Part shown: one piece after another, positions 7,645 through 16,476 of the stretch | Layout of the letters: each line of letters opens with the position of its first letter | How positions within the stretch are numbered: position 1 is the first letter of the stretch | NCBI RefSeq assembly: GCF_014697025.1 | Contig: NZ_JACJRC010000008.1 | Coordinates: 1 to 64,000 of the forward strand | Length of the DNA stretch: 64,000 nt | Reading direction: 5' to 3' | From: Alkalinema sp. FACHB-956 | Lineage (GTDB): Bacteria > Cyanobacteriota > Cyanobacteriia > Leptolyngbyales > Leptolyngbyaceae | Program-made: the position numbers and the translations under genes | The notes under the pieces: generated by a model | What the model was told of the DNA's origin: nothing | Databases searched by the model: none | What the model saw: the letters and a program-made list of their open reading frames with translations, nothing else

Positions 7645-9381
7645 GTGGATGGGTACAAAGTGGATGGGCAACTGGATGGGCAACTGGATGGGCACACATT
7701 TGATGTCTTGGTGGTGGGGGCCGGAGCCGCAGGACTCTATAGCGCGCTGTGCCTGCCACAACATTTGCAAGTGGGCCTGATTAGCAAAGATAAGCTTTCC
7801 CGATCGGCCAGTGACTGGGCCCAGGGCGGCATTGCTGCCGTTGTCTCTCCAGAAGATTCCACCGAGTTGCACATTGTGGATACCCTCAAAGCAGGAGCAG
7901 GGTTGTGCGACTACGATGCGGTCAAGTTTTTGGTAGAACAGGCCTCAGACTGTATTCACAATTTGGTCGATCTCGGGGTGGCCTTCGATCGCCAAGGCGA
8001 TACCCTGGCGCTCACGTTAGAAGCGGCCCATTCCCGCCGCCGGGTGCTCCATGCCGCTGATACGACCGGTCGTGCCGTGGTGAGTACCTTAGCGAACCAT
8101 GTTCTCGCCCGGGAAAATATTCAAGTGCTTTCCCCTGCCCTAGTGCTCGATCTTTGGATGGACGCGGGCCAATGTCGGGGGGTGTGTTTGGTCTATCAGG
8201 GGCAAATCCACTGGCTGGCGGCAAAAGCGGTCGTATTGGCGACGGGCGGCGGCGGCCAAGTCTTTGCCCAAACCACGAATCCCAAGGTCAGTACTGGAGA
8301 TGGTGTGGCGATCGCCCACCGTGCCGGGGCCATTCTGCGGGACTTAGAATTTTTCCAATTTCACCCCACTGCGCTGACCCAACCCGGTGCTCCCCGGTTT
8401 CTCATCAGTGAAGCCGTTCGAGGGGAAGGGGCCCATTTGATTGACAAGACGGGACGCCGCTTTGCCTTTGACTATCATCCAGCCGGAGAGTTAGCCCCCC
8501 GCGATGTTGTTAGCCGCGCAATTTTCAGCCATCTGCAAAAGACGGAAGCGGATCCCGCTAGTGCCCATGTTTGGCTGGACTTACGACCCATTCCCCCCGA
8601 TCGCATCCACCATCGTTTTCCCAACATCATCCAAGTCTGTCAGCAGTGGGGCATTGATATCCTCAAGGAACCGATTCCCGTAGCTCCAGCGGCCCATTAT
8701 TGGATGGGTGGCATCCTGGCAGATACGATGAACCGCACCTCTATTCCAGGACTCTATGCGGTGGGCGAAACGGCCAGCACAGGCGTACATGGGGCTAATC
8801 GTTTAGCAAGTAACTCCCTATTGGAGTGCATTGTCTTTGGGGCTCAACTGGCTCACATTGCCATTGAACCGACTATCGAGCCATCTTTGAATGCCAGGGA
8901 TGTGCCCCCTTCAGATTCTCTACCAGAAGCTGCTAGAGCCCCGATCGTTCTGCCGTCGATCGATCCGGCGGAATTAGCTTGGATCCAAAATATCCGCGTA
9001 GAATTACCACGTCTGGTCTGGCAAAGTGCTGGAATTTGCCGAGAGCATTCCCACTTGCAAGCAGCCCTGACTCAGATCCAGCAATGGCAAAGGGAATTTG
9101 CGGCTTTGGCAGTCAGTCGATCGCTGCAAGCACTGCTCCCGACGCAGTCTGTTTCATTGGCAGCCCAAGCGGATGGCGAAGGGGTTTTACGCCAGTGGGG
9201 CGAATTACAAAATCTACTGACGATCGCTGCGCTGATTCTGCACAGTGCTCATTTGCGTACCGAGAGTCGCGGTGGTCACTACTGCTCAGACTTTCCAGAC
9301 ACCTCTGAGGATTGGACGGTTCATACCCTGGTACGATGCGATCGCTGGTGGCAAGGGTCTGTGCACAGTGCGCCAAGCTGA
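7645..9381 (+). CDS. nadB: L-aspartate oxidase (NadB)
   Basis: A 578-residue FAD enzyme that oxidises L-aspartate to iminoaspartate in the first step of de novo NAD synthesis. The FAD-binding block VVGAGAAGLYSAL, the SDWAQGGIAA motif, the FHPTAL motif and EAVRGEGAHLID are present, followed by the HYWMGG and GVHGANRLASNSLLECIVFG blocks. The start is GTG 7645, preceded by the purine tract GAGGAGAGAG with a 7-base gap. The frame is open further upstream to a TTG at 7537, but that codon lies in the psbU terminator. The N-terminus contains a 12-bp DNA repeat (7663-7694) encoding Asp-Gly-Gln-Leu units ahead of the FAD motif. nadA and nadC are not adjacent. Confidence 0.95.
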   Translation: MDGYKVDGQLDGQLDGHTFDVLVVGAGAAGLYSALCLPQHLQVGLISKDKLSRSASDWAQGGIAAVVSPEDSTELHIVDTLKAGAGLCDYDAVKFLVEQASDCIHNLVDLGVAFDRQGDTLALTLEAAHSRRRVLHAADTTGRAVVSTLANHVLARENIQVLSPALVLDLWMDAGQCRGVCLVYQGQIHWLAAKAVVLATGGGGQVFAQTTNPKVSTGDGVAIAHRAGAILRDLEFFQFHPTALTQPGAPRFLISEAVRGEGAHLIDKTGRRFAFDYHPAGELAPRDVVSRAIFSHLQKTEADPASAHVWLDLRPIPPDRIHHRFPNIIQVCQQWGIDILKEPIPVAPAAHYWMGGILADTMNRTSIPGLYAVGETASTGVHGANRLASNSLLECIVFGAQLAHIAIEPTIEPSLNARDVPPSDSLPEAARAPIVLPSIDPAELAWIQNIRVELPRLVWQSAGICREHSHLQAALTQIQQWQREFAALAVSRSLQALLPTQSVSLAAQADGEGVLRQWGELQNLLTIAALILHSAHLRTESRGGHYCSDFPDTSEDWTVHTLVRCDRWWQGSVHSAPS

Positions 9382-9463
9382 TCTCCTCCAATCCCACCCA
9401 CATCCCCCCAGCCTGCCCAACTTGCAACCCATCACCCTGCAACCGATCCGATCTACCGCCAAT

Positions 9464-9500
9464 AAAAACGGAGAAAGCACCCAGTGGGTTACTTTCTCCG
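9464..9500 (-). terminator. Hairpin terminator of the DUF1830 gene
   Basis: CGGAGAAAG (9469-9477) pairs with CTTTCTCCG (9492-9500). Read on the minus strand, the hairpin is followed by five T residues (complement of 9464-9468). It therefore terminates the leftward DUF1830 gene rather than nadB. Between nadB and DUF1830 nothing else is seen. Confidence 0.8.
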
Positions 9501-9663
9501 ATGAATAAACTTGATTAATTAAACAAAATCATCAAACCCAGTCGTCCTAAACTTTGCCTCTTATTTGAGCTATGACTAGCCTATGTATTTGGCACAGGTA
9601 TGCGTACAGGTATGCATTTGGCAGAGGGATTGGATAGGCCCCATCAGCTCTTTCCCAAACCGT

Positions 9664-10005
9664 CTAGGACGCGATCGCGGCATTGGAGCACATCAATCCT
9701 TCGTTGCGTTCTTCGAGCAGTTGATCGGGCACAACTTGTACCATCGGTACAGCCTGCACGCAAAGCTTATGGCATGGGATCGTATCCGATAAAATCGCAC
9801 TCGCCATCATCCCAGTATGGATCTCCAAGAGGGCTTCCGGTAGCGCTTCAAACATCAGACGCTGACCTGGAAAAACCACCCGTTCAAAGTACCATTTTGG
9901 AATGTTGGTAATGCGGACAATTTGAATCTGACTCGTGACGTTGACATAGCAGCAAACTAACCGCGCAGACGTTTCAGATGGTAGTGGATCAAAAATTTGT
10001 GCCAT
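9664..10005 (-). CDS. DUF1830 protein
   Basis: A 113-residue cytosolic protein of the cyanobacterial DUF1830 family, function unknown. Typical blocks are CCYVNVTSQIQIVRITNIP, KWYFERVVFPGQRL, EALPEALLEIHTG and MASAILSDTIPC. ATG 10005 is preceded by an AGGGCAC tract about 3-6 bases upstream. It has its own terminator at 9464-9500. No neighbour suggests a role. Confidence 0.85.
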   Translation of the reverse strand: MAQIFDPLPSETSARLVCCYVNVTSQIQIVRITNIPKWYFERVVFPGQRLMFEALPEALLEIHTGMMASAILSDTIPCHKLCVQAVPMVQVVPDQLLEERNEGLMCSNAAIAS

Positions 10006-10376
10006 AGTGCCCTAAGGATGACATCCCAGATGTGAGGATAACGAAACTGAACTCATTTTGAACACTAACACCCCCCGATCCCAGGGAACTGTCAAGCCAA
10101 CTACCATCTTTTAGTTGTGTTAATTATTCATGGAAGAATTAACCAAGCATTTCCCCTAGAGCCACATGGCGGAAAATTCCATGATCCTGCGTGGGGCCTA
10201 GATAGAATCAATGGTTTGCCCGCTACTTGAAGAACTTGTTGCAAATTCTGGGGTTAGCCAACCAGGGGCTAGATTCCGGTGGTATCGTAAAGTTATGTGA
10301 AAGTTCATTTCAGATTTGTCTTGGAATGAATCGATCCCCACAGTCCTCACGCCTGAACTTGCCCTGCGGATTTCCT
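10006..10376. other. Divergent spacer between DUF1830 and radical SAM gene
   Basis: This 371-base stretch separates two divergent genes. The only structure noted is an imperfect inverted repeat, GTTAATTATTC (10119-10129) with GAAGAATTAAC (10133-10143), which could be an operator or a weak hairpin. The radical SAM frame is open back to TTG 10227, so part of the stretch may be coding if a non-ATG start is used. Confidence 0.35.
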
Positions 10377-11948
10377 ATGGATGCTCGAATTCTCTACGTC
10401 CGGCTGCCCTGTAATCCCATCTTTCCCATTGGGGTTGTCTATTTGGCCGACCACGTCCATAAGCTTTTTCCTGGGATCGAACAGAAAATCTTTGACCTGG
10501 GTACAGTGCCGCCGCTGGACTATGTCAGCGCCATGGAAGCGGCGATCGACGAATTCCAACCCAATCTCCTGGTCTTTTCCTGGCGGGATATCCAGATCTA
10601 CGCGCCAGTGGGTGGGCGGGGGGGCAATCCCTTACAAAATGCCTTCGAGTTTTACTACTCCCTAAATCCGCTGCTCAAACTGCGTGGCGCGATCGGGGGC
10701 CTGCGGATGCTGACCTCCTACTATGGGGAGCTGTGGCGGAACCAGACCCTGATTAAGCGCGGGATCAAGCGGGCACAGCAGTATGTACCCGATGTCACGA
10801 CGGTAGTTGGGGGGGGCGCGGTCAGTGTGTTCTATGAACAACTGGGGAATAAGCTTCCCAAGGGCACCATTATTTCCGTCGGTGAGGGAGAAGCGCTGCT
10901 GGAAAAGCTGATTCGCAAGGAAAGCATTGCCCAGGAACGGTGCTACATCGCAGGCATGGAACAGCCCCGCCAGCGACTGATCCACGAGCAACCCGCTGCG
11001 ATCGAAAAAACAGCCTGCAACTACGACTACATTGAAAAAATCTGGACGGAGTTTGAATATTACTTCCAGTCCGATGATTTCTATGTGGGTGTGCAGACTA
11101 AACGGGGCTGTCCCCATAACTGCTGCTACTGCGTTTACACCGTGATTGAAGGTAAGCAGGTGCGCATCAATCCCGCCGATGAAGTGGTGCGGGAAATGCA
11201 GCAACTCTACGATCGGGGCATTCGCAACTTCTGGTTCACCGATGCCCAGTTCATTCCGGCACGGCGCTTTATGGAAGATGCCAAGGAATTGCTGCGGAAA
11301 ATCATCGCTGCGGGCATGACCGATATCCATTGGGCCGCTTACATTCGAGCGGACAATCTGGATCCAGAACTCGCAGACTTGATGGTTCAGACAGGCATGA
11401 ACTATTTTGAGATCGGCATTACCAGCGGATCCCAAGAGTTGGTGCGCAAGATGCGGATGGGTTACAACCTACGCACGGTCTTGCAGAATTGTCGTGATCT
11501 CAAAGCGGCAGGGTTCAACGATCTGGTTTCGGTGAACTACTCCTTTAATGTGATCGATGAAACCTTTGAGACGGTACGGCAGACGATCGCCTACCACCGG
11601 GCCTTAGAGGAAGTCTTCGGGGCGGACAAAGTGGAACCCGCGATTTTCTTTATTGGGCTGCAACCCCACACACACCTAGAAGACTATGCCTTTGAAAACA
11701 ACATCGTCGATCGTAGCTACGATCCCATGAACCAGATGCCCTGGAATGCCCGCAAGCTACTGTGGAATCCGGAGCCCCTAGGATCCTTCTTTGGGGAAGT
11801 GTGTCTACAGGCATGGAAACGCAATCCCAATGATTTTGGGCGAGAAGTCATGCAGGTTCTGGAGGAACGGGTGGGGCGTGCACCGTTGGAAGAGGCCCTA
11901 ACCGCACCGATCGCTCCAGCGACTAAGGAACCGGCCCTGGCTCGTTAA
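10377..11948 (+). CDS. B12-binding-type radical SAM protein, BchE-like
   Basis: A 523-residue protein with a cobalamin-binding-like N-terminal half (TTVVGGGAVSVFYEQLG and IISVGEGEALLEKL) and a radical SAM domain whose cluster Cys residues are C245, C249 and C252 (GCPHNCCYC). C-terminal residues carry ITSGSQELVRKMRMGY. The overall architecture resembles anaerobic Mg-protoporphyrin ester cyclase BchE and its cyanobacterial homologues, but the classic cobalamin-binding DxHxxG motif is not seen, so B12 use is doubtful. The substrate is unknown. ATG 10377 was chosen because the family core starts there (ILYVRLPCNPIFPIGVVYLA). The frame is open upstream to ATG 10326 and TTG 10227. A perfect terminator follows. 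Confidence 0.75.
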   Translation: MDARILYVRLPCNPIFPIGVVYLADHVHKLFPGIEQKIFDLGTVPPLDYVSAMEAAIDEFQPNLLVFSWRDIQIYAPVGGRGGNPLQNAFEFYYSLNPLLKLRGAIGGLRMLTSYYGELWRNQTLIKRGIKRAQQYVPDVTTVVGGGAVSVFYEQLGNKLPKGTIISVGEGEALLEKLIRKESIAQERCYIAGMEQPRQRLIHEQPAAIEKTACNYDYIEKIWTEFEYYFQSDDFYVGVQTKRGCPHNCCYCVYTVIEGKQVRINPADEVVREMQQLYDRGIRNFWFTDAQFIPARRFMEDAKELLRKIIAAGMTDIHWAAYIRADNLDPELADLMVQTGMNYFEIGITSGSQELVRKMRMGYNLRTVLQNCRDLKAAGFNDLVSVNYSFNVIDETFETVRQTIAYHRALEEVFGADKVEPAIFFIGLQPHTHLEDYAFENNIVDRSYDPMNQMPWNARKLLWNPEPLGSFFGEVCLQAWKRNPNDFGREVMQVLEERVGRAPLEEALTAPIAPATKEPALAR

Positions 11949-11989
11949 CTGCCAATTTGTGCACAAGACCAATTTGCTGGTTCACATTT

Positions 11990-12028
11990 AAAAAACTCCA
12001 CTCCATTGCCACAGGAGTGGAGTTTTTT
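11990..12028. terminator. Bidirectional hairpin terminator
   Basis: A 15-bp perfect stem (11990-12004 with 12014-12028), including six A residues on the left and six T residues on the right, with a 9-base loop. It works for both the rightward radical SAM gene and the leftward CPBP protease gene that converge here. Confidence 0.92.
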
Positions 12029-12049
12029 ATGGGTGGTGAATAATGCAGG

Positions 12050-12961
12050 CTAGAATTTTTGCTGTTTTGATCGGGGTTTCCCGCGATCGCGAACTTGCAT
12101 CAACTGCCGTAGACCGATCGCCATTACCCCCAAGGTGATCACACCTGGAAAACTCGCTAACGGATTGCCATTCATTCCCGTCAGCCAAGTCGGTACCGTT
12201 GCCACCGGATGGATCAGATTGCCCACATTCAAAATATAGTAACCGCCAACTAATCCACCATGGATCCCGATCGAGAGGCCAATTTGTCCCCCAGTGGCCC
12301 GTTTGGCCCAAGCCAACGATAGTCCCAAAATTAGTAAGGCTGGAAAGGTCAGCCAAGCGGCAATCAGTTCTGACAAGGGGCGAATAAAATGGGCGATCGC
12401 AAAAATCAAACTACTGGTCGCCGTGGCCACGCTGGAGGAATAATCCCGCTCTAGCTCATTAAACAGCCAACCTCGGAAGAGCAGTTCTTCTGCAAAAGCC
12501 AGCAGGACTGAGATCAGCAGGGCTTCTCCCACAATCCGAGGCAACGTTGCAGAGACTGGCAGCCACTGTACCCACCCGAGTTCTCCTTCGAGAAAAAATA
12601 AGCCGAACACAGTCCCCCACCCCAGGCATAATCCTGCCAATAGATTGCGCCCGTTGCAACTGAAAGGTCGCAGTCCATAGCGGTGTAATGGTTGGGATTC
12701 GTTGTACAGTAAGCGATTCCAGACCTGGATCAGGACTAGAAATTCCAGGTACAAAATCGGCATCGTCAGGAGGGATTCCAGGTTTTGGTCAGCAACTACC
12801 AGCGCGATCGGCCCAGCGATCGGGATCCAGCACAGCAGCAAAATTAGAAGAAAGCAGACGATCCGTAGGGGTGCAGGCAACTTAGCTAAACTTTTTAACC
12901 TAGCTAAACTTTTCAACTTGGCCAAACCTTTAATGTGTTGCAGAATTGCTGGCTGCGCCAT
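12050..12961 (-). CDS. CPBP family intramembrane metalloprotease
   Basis: A 303-residue multi-spanning membrane protein of the CAAX protease/bacteriocin-processing (CPBP, ABI) family. The family motifs are present: AEELLFRGWLF (EEx3R), the later His in FAIAHFI and the terminal block SIGIHGG. Substrates of cyanobacterial members are mostly unknown. The N-terminus (residues about 9-29) is a Lys/Leu-rich amphipathic repeat, encoded by an 18-bp tandem DNA repeat at 12879-12932 (AKLKSL, ARLKSL, AKLPAP). This lies outside the catalytic core and looks like a recent expansion. ATG 12961 is used as the start. The gene shares a bidirectional terminator with the radical SAM gene. Confidence 0.9.
   Translation of the reverse strand: MAQPAILQHIKGLAKLKSLARLKSLAKLPAPLRIVCFLLILLLCWIPIAGPIALVVADQNLESLLTMPILYLEFLVLIQVWNRLLYNESQPLHRYGLRPFSCNGRNLLAGLCLGWGTVFGLFFLEGELGWVQWLPVSATLPRIVGEALLISVLLAFAEELLFRGWLFNELERDYSSSVATATSSLIFAIAHFIRPLSELIAAWLTFPALLILGLSLAWAKRATGGQIGLSIGIHGGLVGGYYILNVGNLIHPVATVPTWLTGMNGNPLASFPGVITLGVMAIGLRQLMQVRDRGKPRSKQQKF
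12879..12932. repeat. 18-bp tandem repeat, 3 units, in CPBP gene 5' end
   Basis: AACTTAGCTAAACTTTTT, AACCTAGCTAAACTTTTC and AACTTGGCCAAACCTTTA follow one another. The unit is a multiple of three and keeps the frame of the CPBP protease N-terminus. Confidence 0.85.
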
Positions 12962-13218
12962 GCCCTGATTGTCCTCACTTCAGTGTTCCATACTTCAGCG
13001 TTCCATGGAAAAACAGGGCAAAGCTAAACTCAGCCCCGCTTAACTCTATTTCGATAACCAATACTTCTTAGATAAACAATACTTTGCTGGACAATTCCTT
13101 GACAATTGCTCGCTTATCCAGAGCTAGCCAATTGTTTGCAGCATTCTCTATTCAGTTGACGTAATTGAGTTGAGGCATCTGGTGAGTGATAGATGCCTGA
13201 TCACGGTGCCTGATCACA

Positions 13219-13500
13219 TTAAGTATCTGGCTCGATCGTGCTTTCTAGGCCATGCTGCTTCAGCATTTCGCAGTAGAACTCAGCAGGTTCCAAGGCACAG
13301 GTAATAACGAGCGCCTGCCCGTTGGTATGGGCTTCCATCATGATGCTGACCGCCTGGGGTTGCGTCAAACTCGGAACGGTGTGCATCAAAGTCTGTACAA
13401 CATACTCCATTGTGTTGAATGGATCGTTGTAGAGTAGCACGCGGTACTTGGGTGCTAATTGACGGGACGTTGAACGTTGTTCAATAGTCTCGACAGCCAC
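13219..13500 (-). CDS. clpS: ATP-dependent Clp protease adaptor ClpS
   Basis: A 93-residue adaptor that brings N-degron substrates to the ClpC/ClpAP machine. The family blocks KYRVLLYNDPFNTMEYVV and the later ITCALEPAEFYCEMLKQHGL are intact. In this family the Asn-Asp pair (residues 25-26 region) and downstream acidic residues bind the N-terminal residue of substrates. The beginning AVETIEQRST matches cyanobacterial ClpS1 rather than ClpS2. ATG 13500 is the start. No operon partner. The region between this gene and the CPBP gene (12962-13218) holds a short direct repeat (ACTTCAGTGTTCCAT, ACTTCAGCGTTCCAT) and nothing else. Confidence 0.95.
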   Translation of the reverse strand: MAVETIEQRSTSRQLAPKYRVLLYNDPFNTMEYVVQTLMHTVPSLTQPQAVSIMMEAHTNGQALVITCALEPAEFYCEMLKQHGLESTIEPDT

Positions 13501-13854
13501 TGTGACAACCTCGATAAATTTGCTAAAAACTGTTTTACATCTTTCCAGAATTTTTTCCCAGAGATTTTTGTAGTTACGCTTCCCAAAATCTCTTGGTGGG
13601 GAGAGGCTTGTTGAGCCTAGAACTTACCCAGAGTCTAACCAATGAAACCTGTATTGTTATAGCATTTCTGCCCCTAGTCTGCCAGCGTCCTCCTGACTTC
13701 AGCGGAGATTTTTGACGACAGGAAACGCTAGCCATTGCTTCTACCGAATTTCTACAATGTATTGAGGTCACGATTGTACCGAGGTCACGATCGTAATCGC
13801 CCGTTCAAAACAAAATTGCCATCCTTCCAACTGTTTCCCTCTTTTCGGTTCCCT
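13501..13854. other. Spacer between clpS and the 157-aa gene
   Basis: This 354-base divergent spacer presumably carries the promoters of both genes. A short direct repeat (TTGAGGTCACGATTGTA, CCGAGGTCACGATCGTA) lies at about 13762-13795. No hairpin or small gene was found. Confidence 0.35.
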
Positions 13855-14328
13855 ATGACGACGGTTCCCCAGTTCTCTCCCAATCAAATTGTCTGTATTG
13901 AACAAAATGCGGAGTTTGTGTTTGGAGAAGTCGTGCAAATGGTTCCCAGTCGTGGGCTATGCTGGGCTAGACCGATCGCGATCGCCCGTCCTGGGCCTAG
14001 CCTGCTCCTATTAGAACTGGTACAAGATTTACGGGATAGTTCTGACTTACTCTTACCCGCTGTTCTCTTTCGGGAAGCCCTGGATACAGAAGTGCTGCCC
14101 TTGATGACTGCGCTGCTTGATCCAGAAAAACCCGTTCCCCCGCAGCATAGTCAAGAAGCCCGTCGTTGGCTGAATCAATTTGTGCAGCAGATTTGCCAAG
14201 TGCACCCTGAAGTCTTTGTTAATCCCCCCGTTATTAATCCCCCCGTTATTAATCCCCCCGTTATTAATCCCCCCATTACGGCCACCCACCCCATCGCACC
14301 CACCCAGGACGGGGCAACTCCAGCGTGA
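13855..14328 (+). CDS. Conserved cyanobacterial hypothetical protein with Pro-repeat tail
   Basis: A 157-residue soluble protein of unknown function. The first 115 residues look globular (SPNQIVCIEQNAEFVFGEVV near the start, then RGLCWARPIAIARPG). I do not recognise a named domain. The tail from about residue 120 is a repeated Val-Ile-Asn-Pro-Pro motif produced by a 15-bp DNA repeat at 14221-14280, ending in a Thr/Pro-rich segment. ATG 13855 is chosen because the frame's upstream extension to 13735 is low-complexity and starts with non-conserved sequence. dapB follows after 106 bases on the same strand, so co-transcription is possible. Confidence 0.6.
   Translation: MTTVPQFSPNQIVCIEQNAEFVFGEVVQMVPSRGLCWARPIAIARPGPSLLLLELVQDLRDSSDLLLPAVLFREALDTEVLPLMTALLDPEKPVPPQHSQEARRWLNQFVQQICQVHPEVFVNPPVINPPVINPPVINPPITATHPIAPTQDGATPA
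14221..14280. repeat. 15-bp tandem repeat, 4 units (VINPP)
   Basis: Three exact AATCCCCCCGTTATT units and one degenerate unit (AATCCCCCCATTACG) lie in the 3' end of the 157-aa gene and stay in frame. Confidence 0.92.
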
Positions 14329-14434
14329 GAATCGTTCCAGAGGGTGCCCACGGTGAAATAACGGTGAAATAATAGCCTTTGGGCCAATGCCCGAATGATT
14401 TACCGTTTGTAGGATTTACCCGAGGGAACCCATC

Positions 14435-15256
14435 ATGAGCCAGCCGATTCCTGTTGTGGTCAATGGTGCCACTGGCAAAATGGGGCGTGAAATCGTTAAA
14501 GCGATCGCCAGCGCTCCTGGTTTACAACTCTTTGGCGCGATCGCCCACAATCCCAAGTGGGAAGGGCAAGACATTGGTGAAGTCGTGGGGCTAGACCCCT
14601 TGGAAGTGCCGATTACGCGGGAGTATGAACCGATGATGGCGATGCTCTCCCAGGAAAAGCAACTGGGCGTGGTGGTGGATGTCACCCATCCGGAAGCGGT
14701 GTATCACAACATTCGCACGGCGATCGCCTACGGAGTCCGTCCGGTGGTGGGAACGACGGGGTTGACGCTGGATCAAATCCAGGAGCTAGCCGAATTTGCC
14801 GACAAAGCCAGTACGGGCTGTATTTTGGCCCCCAACTTTTCGATCGGTGTCATTTTGATGCAACAGGCTGCCCTGCAAGCTTCGAAATATTTCGACCACG
14901 TTGAAATTATTGAACTGCACCATAACCAAAAGGCCGACGCCCCCAGTGGCACAGCGGTACAAACGGCGCAACTCCTGGCGGAAATGGGCAAAACCTACAA
15001 TCCCGCGAAGGTGACTGAAACGGAGAAGCTCCAAGGCGCGCGCGGTGCCCTCGCGGAAGAAAACATTCGCATTCACAGCGTGCGCTTACCGGGTTTCATT
15101 GCCCATCAGGAAGTGATTTTTGGGGCACCGGGGCAAATCTACACCCTACGCCACGACACCACCGATCGGGCCTGCTATATGCCGGGAGTCCTGTTGTGTG
15201 TCCGTAAGGTGATCGAGTTGAAAACGTTGGTTTACGGAATGGAGAAAATTCTGTAG
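14435..15256 (+). CDS. dapB: 4-hydroxy-tetrahydrodipicolinate reductase (DapB)
   Basis: A 273-residue enzyme of the lysine/diaminopimelate pathway that reduces 4-hydroxy-tetrahydrodipicolinate with NAD(P)H. The nucleotide-binding motif [13 protein letters not shown] is at the N-terminus. The catalytic/substrate block [15 protein letters not shown] carries the His-His pair and Lys, and VVGTTGL and [10 protein letters not shown] are the other conserved blocks. ATG 14435 is preceded by GAGGGA at a gap of about 8 bases. No terminator is seen on its own strand. The spacer downstream holds a minus-strand hairpin with T-run. Confidence 0.96.
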   Translation: MSQPIPVVVNGATGKMGREIVKAIASAPGLQLFGAIAHNPKWEGQDIGEVVGLDPLEVPITREYEPMMAMLSQEKQLGVVVDVTHPEAVYHNIRTAIAYGVRPVVGTTGLTLDQIQELAEFADKASTGCILAPNFSIGVILMQQAALQASKYFDHVEIIELHHNQKADAPSGTAVQTAQLLAEMGKTYNPAKVTETEKLQGARGALAEENIRIHSVRLPGFIAHQEVIFGAPGQIYTLRHDTTDRACYMPGVLLCVRKVIELKTLVYGMEKIL

Positions 15257-15357
15257 GTGATTGATAGGTTGGCGATAGATAGGCCCATGGACGCGGAGCC
15301 AAACCCCTAGGCATTCGCCAAGACCCTAGGTCGTAGCCGTATCAGCCTGGAATAAGC

Positions 15358-15398
15358 AAAAAAATTGCCTGACCCACTAAAGCCCCCAGGGTCAGGCA
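15358..15398 (-). terminator. Minus-strand hairpin terminator beyond cobH
   Basis: TGCCTGACCC (15366-15375) pairs with GGGTCAGGCA (15389-15398). On the minus strand the stem is followed within two bases by seven T residues (complement of 15358-15364). It lies 264 bases beyond the cobH stop, which is far for a simple cobH terminator, so a separate transcript may end here. Confidence 0.8.
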
Positions 15399-15600
15399 CT
15401 GTACCTGTAAGGACGCTGAACCATCGAAAGAGACTAAACAAACTGTAGTTGCCCCCTAGCTGCTTAGTTCTTCGAGCGCGTTCCTCAGATTCGTCTCCTA
15501 TTTTCAAGAAAATCTGGCTGATTCCCCTCGAGGGATGTACCCATCTTTGTTGCTGTTTCTAGAGAAAATTCCAGCCAGATCTCCGTAGAACCCCCCTGAG
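15358..15600 (-). ncRNA. Candidate small RNA or long 3' UTR next to cobH
   Basis: The 405-base spacer between dapB and cobH has no convincing gene, yet ends on the minus strand in a strong terminator. Upstream of the terminator there is a second potential stem, ATCTGGCTG (complement of about 15572-15580) with CAGCCAGAT (about 15511-15519). The 5' end is a guess. A TTG-started frame at 15307-15507 overlaps the hairpin and ends past it, which argues against a protein. It could be an independent sRNA or a 3' UTR product of cobH. I do not recognise a known family. Confidence 0.3.
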
Positions 15601-15661
15601 CAATTACCAGAACGATCGTTCAAGCAAAATCTGGGGTGAGATTACGGTGCATTGCCACGGG

Positions 15662-16297
15662 TTAGTTACCATTACTAGCTTCCTGCTGACCGTAAGCTTG
15701 CCAAGCGATGTCTACGAGGCCATTCATCAAAGCCGCTGCTACAACAGCACTGCCCTTGCGCCCTTCTGTGCGGATATGGGGAATCAGAGAATCTTGCAGG
15801 CGTTGTTTGGCGACATCTGCATCCACAAAGCCCGCTGGGGTACCTACGACTAGGGCAGGCCGAATTTCCTCGGCTTCAATGAGTTCCGCCAGGGTAAACA
15901 GGGCAGTCTGGGACTGACCCACGATAAAAATGCCCTCGGGGTATCGCCGCGCCAAGGTTTCAATCCCCCAGGCAGACATGGTTTTTTCCTTCTGGGGACG
16001 GGTGAGGGTTTCCATGGCGCAGTAGATGGGATTGGCAAAGGTGTGTTGGATGTTTTGGGAAATGCCGACCTGCACCATGGGCACATCCACAATAATGGTG
16101 GTTCTTGCAGCGAGGGCTGCGGCACCTGACTGGAGGGCAGTTTCCGAAAAGCGAATCAGAGACTTGTACTCAAAATCAGCGGTGGCGTAAATGACTCGTC
16201 GAACAAGCTCATATTCAGCCGGGGTAAAGGTATGGGTTCCGACCTCCCGATCGATGATCGCCAAACTGTGGGCATCGGAAATGTGCCACTCCATCAT
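15662..16297 (-). CDS. cobH: Precorrin-8X methylmutase (CobH/CbiC)
   Basis: A 211-residue enzyme of cobalamin synthesis that moves a methyl group from C-11 to C-12 of precorrin-8X to give hydrogenobyrinic acid. Typical family blocks are RRVIYATADFEYKSL, IIVDVPMVQVGI, the FIVGQSQTALFTL segment and the strongly conserved PALVVGTPAGFVDADVAKQ, then GRKGSAVVAAALMNGL. The start is one of two adjacent ATG codons (16297 or 16294). It is isolated from other cobalamin genes, as is common in cyanobacteria. No cobalamin riboswitch is visible in the short upstream spacer. An apparent separate transcript or long 3' UTR lies downstream. Confidence 0.95.
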   Translation of the reverse strand: MMEWHISDAHSLAIIDREVGTHTFTPAEYELVRRVIYATADFEYKSLIRFSETALQSGAAALAARTTIIVDVPMVQVGISQNIQHTFANPIYCAMETLTRPQKEKTMSAWGIETLARRYPEGIFIVGQSQTALFTLAELIEAEEIRPALVVGTPAGFVDADVAKQRLQDSLIPHIRTEGRKGSAVVAAALMNGLVDIAWQAYGQQEASNGN

Positions 16298-16476
16298 TGT
16301 CTGCTACTCAACAAACTAGGTTTAACGCTCAAGAACTCAAAATTAGCGAATCGCCAATATCGTCAATACAATATCGCCAATAATGTAACAATTCATGGGA
16401 GATCAGGTCTCCATGACAACTATAGACGAATACACTATAGGTTGCCGAAAAACCAACCGTAGTTTCTGATCGACTT

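Noticed and set aside
7513-7872. Minus-strand 119-codon frame over the start of nadB
   Set aside because: It lies over the psbU terminator and the conserved FAD motif of NadB; no own family.
10662-11435. Minus-strand 257-codon frame inside the radical SAM gene
   Set aside because: Antisense shadow of a clearly conserved gene.
15307-15507. 66-codon minus-strand protein in the dapB-cobH spacer
   Set aside because: It starts at TTG, and its coding path passes through the terminator hairpin; composition is not protein-like.
16298-16476. Cobalamin riboswitch upstream of cobH
   Set aside because: The spacer is 179 bases and I see no B12-box-like or long paired structure.
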